This document shows positions 25,875 through 34,341 of a DNA stretch of 64,000 nt, in pieces (the first letter of the stretch is position 1; the number at the start of each line of letters is the position of its first letter). Position numbers and translations under genes: made by a program. The stretch is from Pelomonas paludis (GTDB taxonomy: Bacteria; Pseudomonadota; Gammaproteobacteria; Burkholderiales; Burkholderiaceae_C): contig NZ_JBDPZD010000008.1 of assembly GCF_039872745.1 (NCBI RefSeq), positions 1 to 64,000 on the forward strand, read 5' to 3'. The notes beneath the pieces are model-generated. The model was not told the DNA's origin and made no database searches. It was given only the letters and a program-made list of their open reading frames with translations.

Positions 25875-26222
25875 ATGTCTTTGCCCGCCGTTGCTGCCGA
25901 CAATCGACGCGCCGTCGAGCGCTACCCCTTGCGCACCAAGGTGTTGGTGGTCATTGGGGATCAGCATCGCCTGGACGTGCGCTCGCTCGACGTGGGCAAG
26001 GGTGGCATGGGCATCGTGTCCGACTGGAACCTGCCCGTGGGCACCCAGGTCGTGGTCAAGTTCAACCTGCCCGTCAAGCACACGTCCGTGCCCTTGATCC
26101 TGAACGCGGTCGTCGTCAACGGCGCCCTGGCGGGCTCCCTCGGAGGCTTCCGGGTGGGTTTGCAGTTCCGCGGCGTGAGCCCGCAGGCGACGCAGGCCCT
26201 TGAGCAGTTCGTTCAGCGCTGA
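25875..26222 (+). CDS. PilZ-domain protein (copy 1)
   Basis: 115 residues, a single PilZ domain. The c-di-GMP-binding motifs are visible: RRAVERYPLRTKVL (R-x3-R form) and DVGKGGMGI (D/N-x-S-x-x-G form, with G in place of S). The start at 25875 follows an AGGGAG about 10 bases upstream. It lies 186 bp before a second PilZ gene of identical length and closely similar sequence, so this is a tandem duplication. It is probably a c-di-GMP effector; the partner is unknown. Confidence 0.88.
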   Translation: MSLPAVAADNRRAVERYPLRTKVLVVIGDQHRLDVRSLDVGKGGMGIVSDWNLPVGTQVVVKFNLPVKHTSVPLILNAVVVNGALAGSLGGFRVGLQFRGVSPQATQALEQFVQR

Positions 26223-26290
26223 CGCTCAAGCGGCTTCGACACCCTAGCCTGAGGGCAGGCCTCGCAAACTTTGCCCGACTGTTCGCTCGA

Positions 26291-26319
26291 CTGACAAGTC
26301 AGGCCAGACGCGCTATGGT
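26291..26319 (+). promoter_or_regulatory. Putative sigma-70 promoter of the second PilZ gene
   Basis: CTGACA (26291-26296), a 17 bp spacer and TATGGT (26314-26319) lie about 90 bp before the second PilZ gene, indicating that the two copies may be transcribed independently. Confidence 0.5.
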
Positions 26320-26408
26320 CGCGCCATGGCCCGATGCGTCACGCGGCAGCGGCACGTTCGGCTGTGCGGCTCGCTGGCTTCCAGCAAGTCCAACACGGGG
26401 AGAACACC

Positions 26409-26756
26409 ATGAGCCTGCCTGGAGCCAGCGTCGAGAACCGACGCGCCACGGATCGCTTTCCCTTGCGTACGAAAGTGCTGCTTGTGGTGGGCGACAACCA
26501 ACGGATAGAGGGCCGCACCCTCGATATCGGCAAGGGGGGCATGGGGGTGGTCTGCGACTGGAACCTCTCCTTCGGCACCGACCTGGTGGTGCGTCTCGGC
26601 CTGCCGACCCGCACGGGCGCCTGCCAAATGGTGGTGCGGGCGCGGGTGGTCAATGTGACGCTGGCGGGCTCGGTCGGCGGCTTCCGGCTTGGCCTGCAGT
26701 TCCTCAATGCGGACGCCGGCACGTTGTCGGCGATTGATCAGTTCCTGCAGCGCTGA
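26409..26756 (+). CDS. PilZ-domain protein (copy 2)
   Basis: 115 residues, paralogue of the preceding gene. The same start (MSLP...), R-x3-R motif (RRATDRFPLRTKVL), DIGKGGMGVV and C-terminal GGFRLGLQF are seen. Differences are concentrated in the middle strands (LPTRTGACQMVV versus LPVKHTSVPLIL) and in the C-terminal helix. A good ribosome site, GGGGAG, lies 7 bases before the ATG. Convergent with the PAS kinase gene. Presumably a c-di-GMP receptor with a different output partner from copy 1. Confidence 0.88.
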   Translation: MSLPGASVENRRATDRFPLRTKVLLVVGDNQRIEGRTLDIGKGGMGVVCDWNLSFGTDLVVRLGLPTRTGACQMVVRARVVNVTLAGSVGGFRLGLQFLNADAGTLSAIDQFLQR

Positions 26757-26774
26757 GACAGCACTGCGGCGGCA

Positions 26775-28661
26775 CTACTGCGCCACTGCGGCGGAGCCGG
26801 GCGAAGCCTGCTCATGAGTCGCCAGCGGCAGCCAGAGCATCACCTCCGTGCCCACCCCCGGCTCACTGCTGAGCTGCACGTCCCCGCCCTGCTGCTCAAG
26901 CAGCTCCTTGACGAGGCTCATGCCCAGGCCGGTGCCCGGGATGTTGCCGCTGGGGTCGGCGCGGTAGAAGCGCTCGAACACGCGGTCGAGCTGGGCCTGC
27001 GACATGCCAATGCCCTGGTCCTGCACCACCAGGCCCAGGCGCCGGTTGGCGTCGTCCAGCCGGCAAGCCACGGTCACCCGAGTACCGGGCTTGGAGTACT
27101 TGATGGCGTTGGAGATCACGTTCGTCAGCGCCTGCGAGGCCTTGGCGCCGTCGGCCCACAGGTGCAGGGCGCCATGCGCAGCAGGCAGCTCAACGCGCAG
27201 CTCGTGCCCGGCCAAGGCGCCGGCCATGCGGTCCACGGTGTCCTGCACCAGCTCGCCAACACGGACATGGCTGAACTTCAGGTCACTGCCCTGGCGGGAC
27301 TCGATGCGCGCCAGGTCCAGCAGGTCGTTGATCATGGTGATGAGAAGCGAAGCTTGGCGGTGGATGGTCTCCAGCACGTCGCGCTTGCGCGGCTCGGGCA
27401 CTGGGCGGCGCAGCAGCAGCTCGGTGAAGCCGAACACGCTGACCATGGGCGTGCGCAGCTCGTGCGCGGCGGTGGTCAGGAACTCGCTCTTCATGCGGTC
27501 CACCTCGCTCTCGTGCGTCACGTCGCGGAAGTAGAGGATGGACTCACCCTGCCCCCCCGCGTTGTGGCGCGCCAGGCGCGTCAGCACCCGGGTGCGCGGC
27601 TGCGAGAGGTGCAGCAGGTCCATGGTGTCGAAACCGCCATCGGCATCGGCCTGCATGCTGAGCGGCGGGAAGCTGTACGCCGGGTCGGCCATGGCGCGGA
27701 TGCGGCGGTCCAGCTCCAGCAAGTGCAGGCCGCTTTCGATGATGCCGGGCTCCCACTCCATCATCTGCAGGAAGGCGTTGTTGACGTAGACCAGCTGGCC
27801 CTCGCGGTCAAAGACGAGGAATCCGTCCGGGCTGAGGTCGAACACCGTGGACAGCCGGGCGTTGCGCTCGGCAATGGCCAGGCGCGCCCGCTCGCGCTCG
27901 GTCACGTCGTTGAGGATGCCCACGTAGTGGCGCGGCGGGCCGTCGCCCAGCTTGACGGGGGCGATGGACAGCTCGTTGAAGAAGAGGCTGCCGTCGGCGC
28001 GGTAGTTGCGCAGCACGGCGGTACAGCTCTCGCCGGTCAGCACGGCGCGGCGCAGGGTGTCGAGCTCGGGCTGGGCCGTGTCGCTGCCCAGCAGGAAGTC
28101 ACCATTGCGGCCGATGGCCTGATGGGCTTCATAGCCGGTGATGCGGCTGTAGGCGGCATTGACGTAGATGATGGGGCGGCCGCGCAGGCTCATGTCCCAG
28201 ATCACCACGCCATTGCTGCAGCAGGCCAGCGCGCTGGTGTAGAGCAGCAGCATCTCGTCGAGCAGCTTCTGGTCGGTCACGTCGCGCACGACGCAGGCGT
28301 AGCGCACGGCCTCTGCGTCCGCCTCGTCGGCGCCGGGGTCGAGGCGCGCCAGGGAGACTTCAGCCGGGAAGCTGGTGCCCCCGTGGCGCAGCGCGGTGCC
28401 CTCGAAGCGGGCCACATGCGTCTGGCTGGCCCGCATGAAGAGGCCGGCCAAGGTGCGGCGCTCGGCGTCCTCGGCGGTGAGGCCGGGTAGCAAGGCGGTC
28501 AGCGGCTGGCCGCACAGGTCAGCGGGCTCACGGCCAAAGATGCTGGCCACGGCATGGGAGGCGCTGCGGATCAGGCCCTGGCCATCGACGCCCAGGATGG
28601 CGTCCGGGACGGCATTGATCAGGCCCTGCGCCGTGCGCTCTGCAGCGGACACGGTGTGCAT
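26775..28661 (-). CDS. Cytosolic PAS sensor histidine kinase
   Basis: 628 residues without membrane segments. Three PAS domains occupy about residues 5-125, 135-260 and 265-385. HisKA follows with the acceptor in TTAAHELRTPMVSVFGF, then a HATPase with N-box NVISNAIKYS, G1 DQGIGMS and G2 GTGLGMSLV. All catalytic elements are intact. It is last in a three-gene operon: kinase-like protein, CheY-like protein, kinase (gaps of 45 and 10 bases), so the CheY-like protein is its probable target. Confidence 0.9.
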   Translation of the reverse strand: MHTVSAAERTAQGLINAVPDAILGVDGQGLIRSASHAVASIFGREPADLCGQPLTALLPGLTAEDAERRTLAGLFMRASQTHVARFEGTALRHGGTSFPAEVSLARLDPGADEADAEAVRYACVVRDVTDQKLLDEMLLLYTSALACCSNGVVIWDMSLRGRPIIYVNAAYSRITGYEAHQAIGRNGDFLLGSDTAQPELDTLRRAVLTGESCTAVLRNYRADGSLFFNELSIAPVKLGDGPPRHYVGILNDVTERERARLAIAERNARLSTVFDLSPDGFLVFDREGQLVYVNNAFLQMMEWEPGIIESGLHLLELDRRIRAMADPAYSFPPLSMQADADGGFDTMDLLHLSQPRTRVLTRLARHNAGGQGESILYFRDVTHESEVDRMKSEFLTTAAHELRTPMVSVFGFTELLLRRPVPEPRKRDVLETIHRQASLLITMINDLLDLARIESRQGSDLKFSHVRVGELVQDTVDRMAGALAGHELRVELPAAHGALHLWADGAKASQALTNVISNAIKYSKPGTRVTVACRLDDANRRLGLVVQDQGIGMSQAQLDRVFERFYRADPSGNIPGTGLGMSLVKELLEQQGGDVQLSSEPGVGTEVMLWLPLATHEQASPGSAAVAQ

Positions 28662-28671
28662 GGCGGGCTCC

Positions 28672-29043
28672 TCATGCTTCGGCAGTGAGCTTCTCGATGG
28701 TGTCGATCAGCTGCAGCGGGCTGAAGGGCTTGACGAGGTATTCGTCGGCCCCGGCCTTGCCGCCGGCCTCGCGGTCCCGCGCCTGGCCGCGTGCCGTCAG
28801 CAGCACCACCTTGACGTGCGCGAGCGCCGGGTCGTGCTTGACGCGCTGACAGACCTGCAGGCCATCCAGCTCGCCAGGCATCATCACGTCGAGCAGCATC
28901 AGGTCGGGCTGCAGGGCCTGGGCCATGCGCAGGCCGGACACGCCGTCAGCGGCCTCGTGGATCTCGTAGGCCTCGAACTCCAGCGTCATGTGGATGAGCT
29001 TGCGGATGTCGGGCTGGTCTTCAACGATGAGTACGCGCTTCAT
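28672..29043 (-). CDS. Single-domain response regulator (CheY-like)
   Basis: 123 residues, one receiver domain only. The acidic pair is in VEDQPD, the acceptor aspartate in LMLLDVMMPGELDG, the threonine in VVLLTARG and the lysine in YLVKPFS. There is no output domain, so it must act by protein contact or in a phosphorelay. It lies 10 bases before the PAS kinase gene and 45 after the kinase-like gene. Confidence 0.92.
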   Translation of the reverse strand: MKRVLIVEDQPDIRKLIHMTLEFEAYEIHEAADGVSGLRMAQALQPDLMLLDVMMPGELDGLQVCQRVKHDPALAHVKVVLLTARGQARDREAGGKAGADEYLVKPFSPLQLIDTIEKLTAEA

Positions 29044-29088
29044 GGTGGGCCTCCAGGTGCAAACAGTAGAGCGGGTGGGCGACGGGGG

Positions 29089-30180
29089 TCAGGCGGTGGT
29101 CTTGCGGCGAGCCCGCGCCATCAGTGCAGCCAGGTCACTCGCGTAACGCTGGGCTTGGGCAATGTCGATCTGCGGGTCGGTGCTGCGGGCCGGGGCGCCG
29201 GTGGGCAGGTCGATCAGGAAGTGGCGGCTGCCGTCCTCGACCTCCTCGCGCAGCTGGCCACCGTGCAGCGAGAGCACGTGGCGGCAGAGCTGGAAGCCCA
29301 GGCGCTCGCGGGCTGCCTTCACATTGGGCTTGTTGCCCTCGGCGCTGGGCTTGGCCTCGATTTCGATGCCCCCGATGTGGGCCGAGAACACGCCGCTGTC
29401 GCGGAACACGATCAGCGCGCGCGGCCCGAGCTGGCGGTGTTCGATCACCAGGTTGCTGCCACGCGGCGCAGTGCGCAGCGCCACCTCCAGGCATTCCAGG
29501 AAGACGCGGCGCAGCCAGGTCTCGCTGCCGTAGAGCGTGGCGAGGTTGGCCGTCTCGTCCTGCGACTGGAAGCGCACCTTGACGCCGCGCTGGATGGCCT
29601 GGGGCTGCAACTCCCCCCAGACCGATTGCAGCAGCGGCCACAGCTCGATGCGGTCGGTGGCCAGCAATGCGCCGCTGTGCCACAGGCCGGCCAGGTCGAG
29701 CAGCTTGTCCAGGGCCTGCAAGACCTCCTGGATCTGGGACACCGCGTGGTCGGCCAGGTGCGCCACGTCGGGGTGCAGCATCGTCAGGGCCCCATGCGCT
29801 TCCTTCAGCGGCTCGCGCAGGTCGGTGCGGATGATCTCCATCAGGTTCTCGTAGGCGATGCCAGGGTCGGACGAGCTCTCGTCCCGCAGGAAGACGAAGG
29901 CATCGTCCTTGGCCAGCCCAGGCACCACGCGGCAGCGCAGCTCGGGGATGACCTCGCCCAGCGCCGTGGGGCGACCAGGGACCGTGAGCAACGCGCTGAC
30001 GCGCTGCAGCGCCGAGCGCTCCACGGCTTGAACGAGGTCCGGGTCGTAGAGCTTGCTGCCACCGGCCAGGCCGGTGCGGGAGCAGGCGTCGCCGTTGGCG
30101 TAGCGCACGATGCCGTCGTGCGTCACCCAAAGGAGACCGGATTTCTGGTTCTCCAGGATTTCGGCAAGCGTGGCGTGCAT
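29089..30180 (-). CDS. Histidine-kinase-like protein lacking catalytic residues
   Basis: 363 residues, soluble. Residues about 1-100 are PAS-like (LLWVTHDGIVRYANGDACSRTG). Residues 105-170 follow the HisKA helical hairpin, but the H-box reads IRTDLREPL, with threonine T119 at the phospho-acceptor histidine position. The ATPase-like domain keeps a G2-like ERLGFQLCRHVLSLHGG, but both N-box asparagines are lost (LECLEVALRTAP) and G1 is DSGVF. It should therefore neither bind ATP-Mg normally nor autophosphorylate (inference). It is first in the operon with the CheY-like protein and a complete kinase, suggesting a scaffold or kinase-modulating role. Confidence 0.75.
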   Translation of the reverse strand: MHATLAEILENQKSGLLWVTHDGIVRYANGDACSRTGLAGGSKLYDPDLVQAVERSALQRVSALLTVPGRPTALGEVIPELRCRVVPGLAKDDAFVFLRDESSSDPGIAYENLMEIIRTDLREPLKEAHGALTMLHPDVAHLADHAVSQIQEVLQALDKLLDLAGLWHSGALLATDRIELWPLLQSVWGELQPQAIQRGVKVRFQSQDETANLATLYGSETWLRRVFLECLEVALRTAPRGSNLVIEHRQLGPRALIVFRDSGVFSAHIGGIEIEAKPSAEGNKPNVKAARERLGFQLCRHVLSLHGGQLREEVEDGSRHFLIDLPTGAPARSTDPQIDIAQAQRYASDLAALMARARRKTTA

Positions 30181-30222
30181 GGTGACCTCCTCGGTCAGGC
30201 TGCGAATCGGGCTCGATTCAAT

Positions 30223-30239
30223 TCATTTGATACAAATGA
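30223..30239. promoter_or_regulatory. Operator-like palindrome upstream of the kinase-like operon
   Basis: TCATTTG-ATA-CAAATGA is a perfect 7-bp inverted repeat in an AT-rich stretch (30215-30270), unusual for this genome, about 45-60 bp before the start codon of the kinase-like gene. It is a plausible binding site for a dimeric regulator; identity unknown. Confidence 0.45.
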
Positions 30240-30296
30240 TATTTACAATCGAATCTACTGTCTGTGAACGAATTGGCAGAATCCTGTCGGCCTCGC

Positions 30297-32465
30297 TCAC
30301 AGCGCGGCCGGCGTGGTGTCGCCAAAGCGCGTGGCGGGTAGCCACACGCTGAAGACCGCCCCGCCGCCCGCGCGGTTGGCGGCACGCAGCTCGCCGCCGT
30401 GGGCCACGACGAGGCGCCGGGCGATGGCCAGCCCTAAGCCCGTGCCGCCCGAGCCGTCCTTGGTGGCGGTGGATTGCACGAAGGCCTCGAAGATCTGCTC
30501 CAACTCAGCCGGTGGGATGCCGGGGCCGCGGTCCAGCACGTCGATGCGCAGGCGCTGGCCGTCCACGCCTGCCAGCAGCTCGACTGCAGCGCCTGAAGGC
30601 GAGAACTTGATGGCATTGGCCAGCAGGTTGCGCAGCACCTGCTGCAGGCGCGGGGCATCCACCAGGGCCACGAGCTCCTGGTCGCCGCCGCGCACGCTGA
30701 GGCCGAGCTGCTTGTCGGCCAGCAGCGGCTGCAGCTCGGCGGCCAGCTCGCGCAGCAGCGGCCGCAGGTCTTGCCGCTCGGGGTGGAGCTGCTCCTGCGC
30801 CTGCTCGATCTTGGAGAGGTCGAGCAAGTCGTTCACCAGGGCCAGCATGCGGCGGCCGGCGTTGTGCACGTCGGCAAACATGTCGGCCAGCCGGGGATGC
30901 GCGCGCGCCCGCACCTGGCCCAGCTCCGAGAAGCCGAGGATGGACTGCAGCGGGGTGCGCAGCTCGTGGCTGACGTTGGCGATGAACTCGGACTTGGCGC
31001 GGGAGGTCTCCAGTGCCGCGTCGCGCGCCGCACGCGTGGTGCGCTCGGCCTCACGGAACTCCGAGATGTCCATGAAGGCGACGACGATGCCGCCGGGCCG
31101 GCCATCGGTGCCGGGAAAGCTGGCCTTGCTGATGAAGAGGTCGCGCTGGCGGCCGTTGGCGTTGCACCAGACCGCCTCGTAGTGGCGCTCGCCGCCCTCG
31201 GCCATCAGCTGGGCGTCCATCTGCGCATGCAGGGCCGAGGCTTCGGCCGAGCACTCGTTGCGCGCGGGCTGGCCCAGGACTGCCTCACGCCGCTGGCCGG
31301 TGAACTGCTCCCACGCGGGGTTGACGTCCAGGTAGCGGCGCTCGCCGTCCAGCACGGCCATGGGCAGGGGGTTGCTGGCCAGCAGGCTGCGCGCAAAGCC
31401 GAGCTGAGCGCGCAGCTCCTGCTCGCTGGCCTCCACGCGTTGGCGGGCCACGTCGAGCGCCTCACGGGCCCGCTCGCGCGAGCGCAGGCTGGCCGCTGCG
31501 GCGCGTGCCAGCAGGCCCAGCGCCAGCGCGGTGGTCAGCGTCAGCAGCAGGGGGCTGCGCGCCCGTGCCCACCAGCGGTCGTGGATCTCGTCGACCTCGG
31601 TCTCGACCACGACCAGCAGTGGCCGCAGGCGCAAGGCCCGGAAGGCCGCCAGGTGGGTGCCGGGGCTCAGGCCCTCACCCTCCCAGGCGCCAAATTCCTC
31701 CCCGGCGTTCACGCGCGCCAGCGCTGGCAGCTGGGGCTGGCGCATGCCGACCTCGACGCCGCTCTCCAGCGTCGCCGCCACAAACTCGCCATCCAGGCGC
31801 ATCAGCGCGCCGGCGCTGGCTGAGTCGGCCAGCGCGACCTGCTGGAAGTTGGCAAAGGCATCGGGGTTGAGCAAGGCCAGCGCCCAGCCCGGCTCGCCGC
31901 CGGGCAGGCGCACCGGCCGCGCAAAGGGCACGAAGCCCACGCCCTGGGGCACCTGCTGGTCCAGGCTTGAGAGCTGCCGCGCTGCCACGAAGCGCCCCAC
32001 CACCTCGCCACGCCCTTCGGCCGCTGCGGCGCCGCTGATACCCAGGCGCACGAGGTCCACGAAGACACCGACATCGGCAGCATCCGAGGCGGCCAGCACA
32101 TGGCCTCGCCCATCCAGCAGGGCCACACCGCGCAGCGTCGTCAAGGCGGTCAAGCTTTGCTGCATCAGCGGACGCAAGCCCTCGGGCGGCACGCCGCGCG
32201 CCGCAGCGTCGGCCAAGCCACTAAGGGCAAGTGCCACCGAATCAAGGCTGCGCGTGGCGTGGTCCTCCAGCACGCGGGCCAGCAGGGCTTGGCGCTCGGC
32301 CTGCTGGCCTCGCATCACGCGGTACTCACGCGCCAGCAGCAGGCCGCCGGCCAGCAACACCAGGGCCGGCACCAGCCAGCTCAGCAAGCCCAGCGCGCGG
32401 CTGGCGGGCAGCCGCCACAGTGGGGCCAGTGGCTCGGCGGCGGGGGCGCCCACTGCGGTGTCCAT
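30297..32465 (-). CDS. Membrane sensor histidine kinase with large periplasmic domain and PAS
   Basis: 722 residues. TM1 (about residues 25-45) and TM2 (about 305-325) bound a periplasmic domain of about 260 residues, consistent with a double Cache/PDC sensor. A short coiled coil and a PAS domain (about 350-470, ASNPLPMAVLDGERRYLDVNPAWEQFTG) follow. HisKA has IANVSHELRTPLQSILGF; the HATPase has NLLANAIKFSP, DRGPGIPP and GTGLGLAIARR. All catalytic motifs are intact. The start codon overlaps the stop of the binding-protein gene (TGATG on the mRNA), so the two are translationally coupled, and the kinase probably reads the state of that protein. Confidence 0.9.
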   Translation of the reverse strand: MDTAVGAPAAEPLAPLWRLPASRALGLLSWLVPALVLLAGGLLLAREYRVMRGQQAERQALLARVLEDHATRSLDSVALALSGLADAAARGVPPEGLRPLMQQSLTALTTLRGVALLDGRGHVLAASDAADVGVFVDLVRLGISGAAAAEGRGEVVGRFVAARQLSSLDQQVPQGVGFVPFARPVRLPGGEPGWALALLNPDAFANFQQVALADSASAGALMRLDGEFVAATLESGVEVGMRQPQLPALARVNAGEEFGAWEGEGLSPGTHLAAFRALRLRPLLVVVETEVDEIHDRWWARARSPLLLTLTTALALGLLARAAAASLRSRERAREALDVARQRVEASEQELRAQLGFARSLLASNPLPMAVLDGERRYLDVNPAWEQFTGQRREAVLGQPARNECSAEASALHAQMDAQLMAEGGERHYEAVWCNANGRQRDLFISKASFPGTDGRPGGIVVAFMDISEFREAERTTRAARDAALETSRAKSEFIANVSHELRTPLQSILGFSELGQVRARAHPRLADMFADVHNAGRRMLALVNDLLDLSKIEQAQEQLHPERQDLRPLLRELAAELQPLLADKQLGLSVRGGDQELVALVDAPRLQQVLRNLLANAIKFSPSGAAVELLAGVDGQRLRIDVLDRGPGIPPAELEQIFEAFVQSTATKDGSGGTGLGLAIARRLVVAHGGELRAANRAGGGAVFSVWLPATRFGDTTPAAL

Positions 32466-33286
32466 CAGCGAGCCCGCACGATCTCAGACAGGCCGTGCCG
32501 CTTGGCGGCCCACTGCAAGCGCCCGTCTTGCTGAATGCGCGCGACGAAGTCGTCCACCTGCTGCGCCCAGGCATCGTCACCCGGCTTCACGGCATAGGCA
32601 TAGGGCAGCACATGGAAGGGCGTGGGCGGCGCCACGAGGCGGGCCCAGTCGGCGTTGTCGAGCAGGCGGCGGCTGTAGGGATAGTCGGTCATGAACACAT
32701 CGACCCGCCCGGCCTCCAGCTCGCGCTCCCGCGTGTCGGGCGGGCGGATCACGACCATCGTGGCCTGCTTGAGCGCAGCGGCCATCACGGGCTCCATGAA
32801 GGTTCCGGCCTGCACGGCCACGCGCACGCCGGGGCGGTCGATGTCCTCCCAGCGGGTGATGGCACGGCTGCTCTTGGTCGTCACGGCATAGATGTCGCTG
32901 GCCAGATAAGGCCGCGAGAAGCGCAGCACCGCCACGCGCTGCGGTGTCATGCCCACGGCGAACATGGCCACATCGCACTTGTCGTTGCGCAGGTCGTCGA
33001 TCAAGCTGGCGAACGAGGATTCGACGTACTTCAGCCCCACCTTGAGGTCGGAAGCCAGTGCGGCCGAGAGGTCGATGTCGATGCCCGAGAGCTGGCCGGT
33101 GCGCGCATTGCGAGCGCTGATGCCGTAGTAGTCGGTCCAGATGCAAAAGCGCATCTCCTGCGCACGCTGCACGCGGTCGGCCACCGGGCCGGCGATGGCG
33201 CTGGAGGTGGCGGTTTGGCTGGCCAAGCCCAGGCCGAGAGCGGCCATCGCGAAAAGGGAACGAAACGGCGACATCAGCGTGCTCAT
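32465..33286 (-). CDS. Periplasmic solute-binding protein (SBP family 3), no transporter nearby
   Basis: 273 residues. A signal peptide (about 25-30 residues) is followed by the amino-acid-type binding-protein fold: RFCIWTDYYGISARN, GIDIDLSAALASDL, SLIDDLRNDKCDVAMFAVGMTPQR and VFMTDYPYSRRLL. There are no ABC permease or ATPase genes in the neighbourhood. The gene sits between an HD-GYP phosphodiesterase and a sensor kinase with stop/start overlaps on both sides. This suggests that it serves as the ligand-sensing part of a signalling unit. The ATG at 33286 overlaps the upstream stop; a GTG one codon earlier is the alternative. Confidence 0.82.
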   Translation of the reverse strand: MSTLMSPFRSLFAMAALGLGLASQTATSSAIAGPVADRVQRAQEMRFCIWTDYYGISARNARTGQLSGIDIDLSAALASDLKVGLKYVESSFASLIDDLRNDKCDVAMFAVGMTPQRVAVLRFSRPYLASDIYAVTTKSSRAITRWEDIDRPGVRVAVQAGTFMEPVMAAALKQATMVVIRPPDTRERELEAGRVDVFMTDYPYSRRLLDNADWARLVAPPTPFHVLPYAYAVKPGDDAWAQQVDDFVARIQQDGRLQWAAKRHGLSEIVRAR

Positions 33287-34197
33287 CACAGGTCTCCTTG
33301 GCGGAAGTAATCGGGCTCGCGCAGCAGGTCGCGCGTCGGTTTGCAGCGTTCAGCGGCGGGTGTTGGCGGCACGGTCTCGCGGTCGGCCATCTGGGCAAAG
33401 CTGGGCTGGGTCAGGTTGACCCAGTCGCGCAGCGCGATCAGCCCCGGGGCATTGGCCAGGAAGGTGGCCACGATCTCGGGGTCGAAGAGCCGGCCAGCCT
33501 CGGCCGCGAGCATCTCCAGAGCCACCTCGTCGTCATAGGCCGGGCGGTAGCAGCGGTCCATGGTCAGCGCGTCGAAGAAGTCCACGACGGCCACGATGCG
33601 GCCCGACAGCGGGATCTCGGCGCCCTTGAGCCCGGCCGGGTAGCCGCCGCCATCCCAGCGCTCGTGGTGGTGCAGGGCCACCTCGGCGGCCAGCTCGAAG
33701 AGCGGGATGTTGGAGTGGCCCAGGATGTCGGCGCCCATCTGCGGGTGGGCGCACATCAACTGGCGCTCCTCGGGGGTGAGCTGCCCCGGCTTCTTGAGCA
33801 CGTCGTCGGCGATGCCGATCTTGCCGATGTCGTGCATGGGCGCGGCCAGGCGCAGGTGGCGGGCCACCGGGGCCGGCACCCCCAGGTCGCGCGCCAGGGC
33901 CTCGGCCAGATAGCCCAGGCGCAGGATGTGCACGCCGGTGTCGCCGTCGCGCAGCTCGGCGGCCACGGCCAGGCGCATCAGGGTCTCCAGGTGGGACTGC
34001 TCCAGGTCATGCAGCGCGGTGTTGCGCTCACGGTAGACACGCCCCAGGTCGGCCAGCAGACGCTCCATCTGCGCCGTGGCGCTGGCAGCAAAGGCAAAGG
34101 CCGCATCGGACGCCGCCGGTGCTTCCACCATGGGCGGTTCTGGGAAACGCTCCGACACCACAAGGCTGGGAAGGGGCGGGGGCGGCAGGGATTTCAT
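33286..34197 (-). CDS. HD-GYP cyclic-di-GMP phosphodiesterase
   Basis: 303 residues, soluble. After a proline-rich start and a helical region, the HD-GYP domain (about 85-260) contains AAPMHDIGKIGI and VALHHHERWDGGGYPAGLKG, so the metal-binding HD and the GYP loop are intact. It should degrade c-di-GMP to pGpG or GMP. There is no receiver domain; the N-terminal region may be regulatory. AGGAG lies six bases before the ATG. It is first in the operon HD-GYP, binding protein, kinase, and divergent from an HTH-receiver gene. Confidence 0.92.
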   Translation of the reverse strand: MKSLPPPPLPSLVVSERFPEPPMVEAPAASDAAFAFAASATAQMERLLADLGRVYRERNTALHDLEQSHLETLMRLAVAAELRDGDTGVHILRLGYLAEALARDLGVPAPVARHLRLAAPMHDIGKIGIADDVLKKPGQLTPEERQLMCAHPQMGADILGHSNIPLFELAAEVALHHHERWDGGGYPAGLKGAEIPLSGRIVAVVDFFDALTMDRCYRPAYDDEVALEMLAAEAGRLFDPEIVATFLANAPGLIALRDWVNLTQPSFAQMADRETVPPTPAAERCKPTRDLLREPDYFRQGDL

Positions 34198-34341
34198 CCT
34201 CGACTCCTGAGACTGAGTTGCGACGTATTGCCGTCGCCTGGATCAAATATATCAATTTGGCAGTTTGCATCATCTCCAATCTTGACCGCAGCATCGATAA
34301 ATTCGGCAAAATGTCTCGCGTCCCTTGTCAAGGCCGCTGCC

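Noticed and set aside
26775..28490. 558-codon plus-strand frame at 26814-28490
   Set aside because: Antisense shadow of the PAS kinase, which has all kinase motifs in the minus-strand frame.
34230..34262. FNR box in the HD-GYP / HTH-receiver intergenic region
   Set aside because: The ATCAA copies are direct repeats, not an inverted TTGAT-N4-ATCAA dyad.
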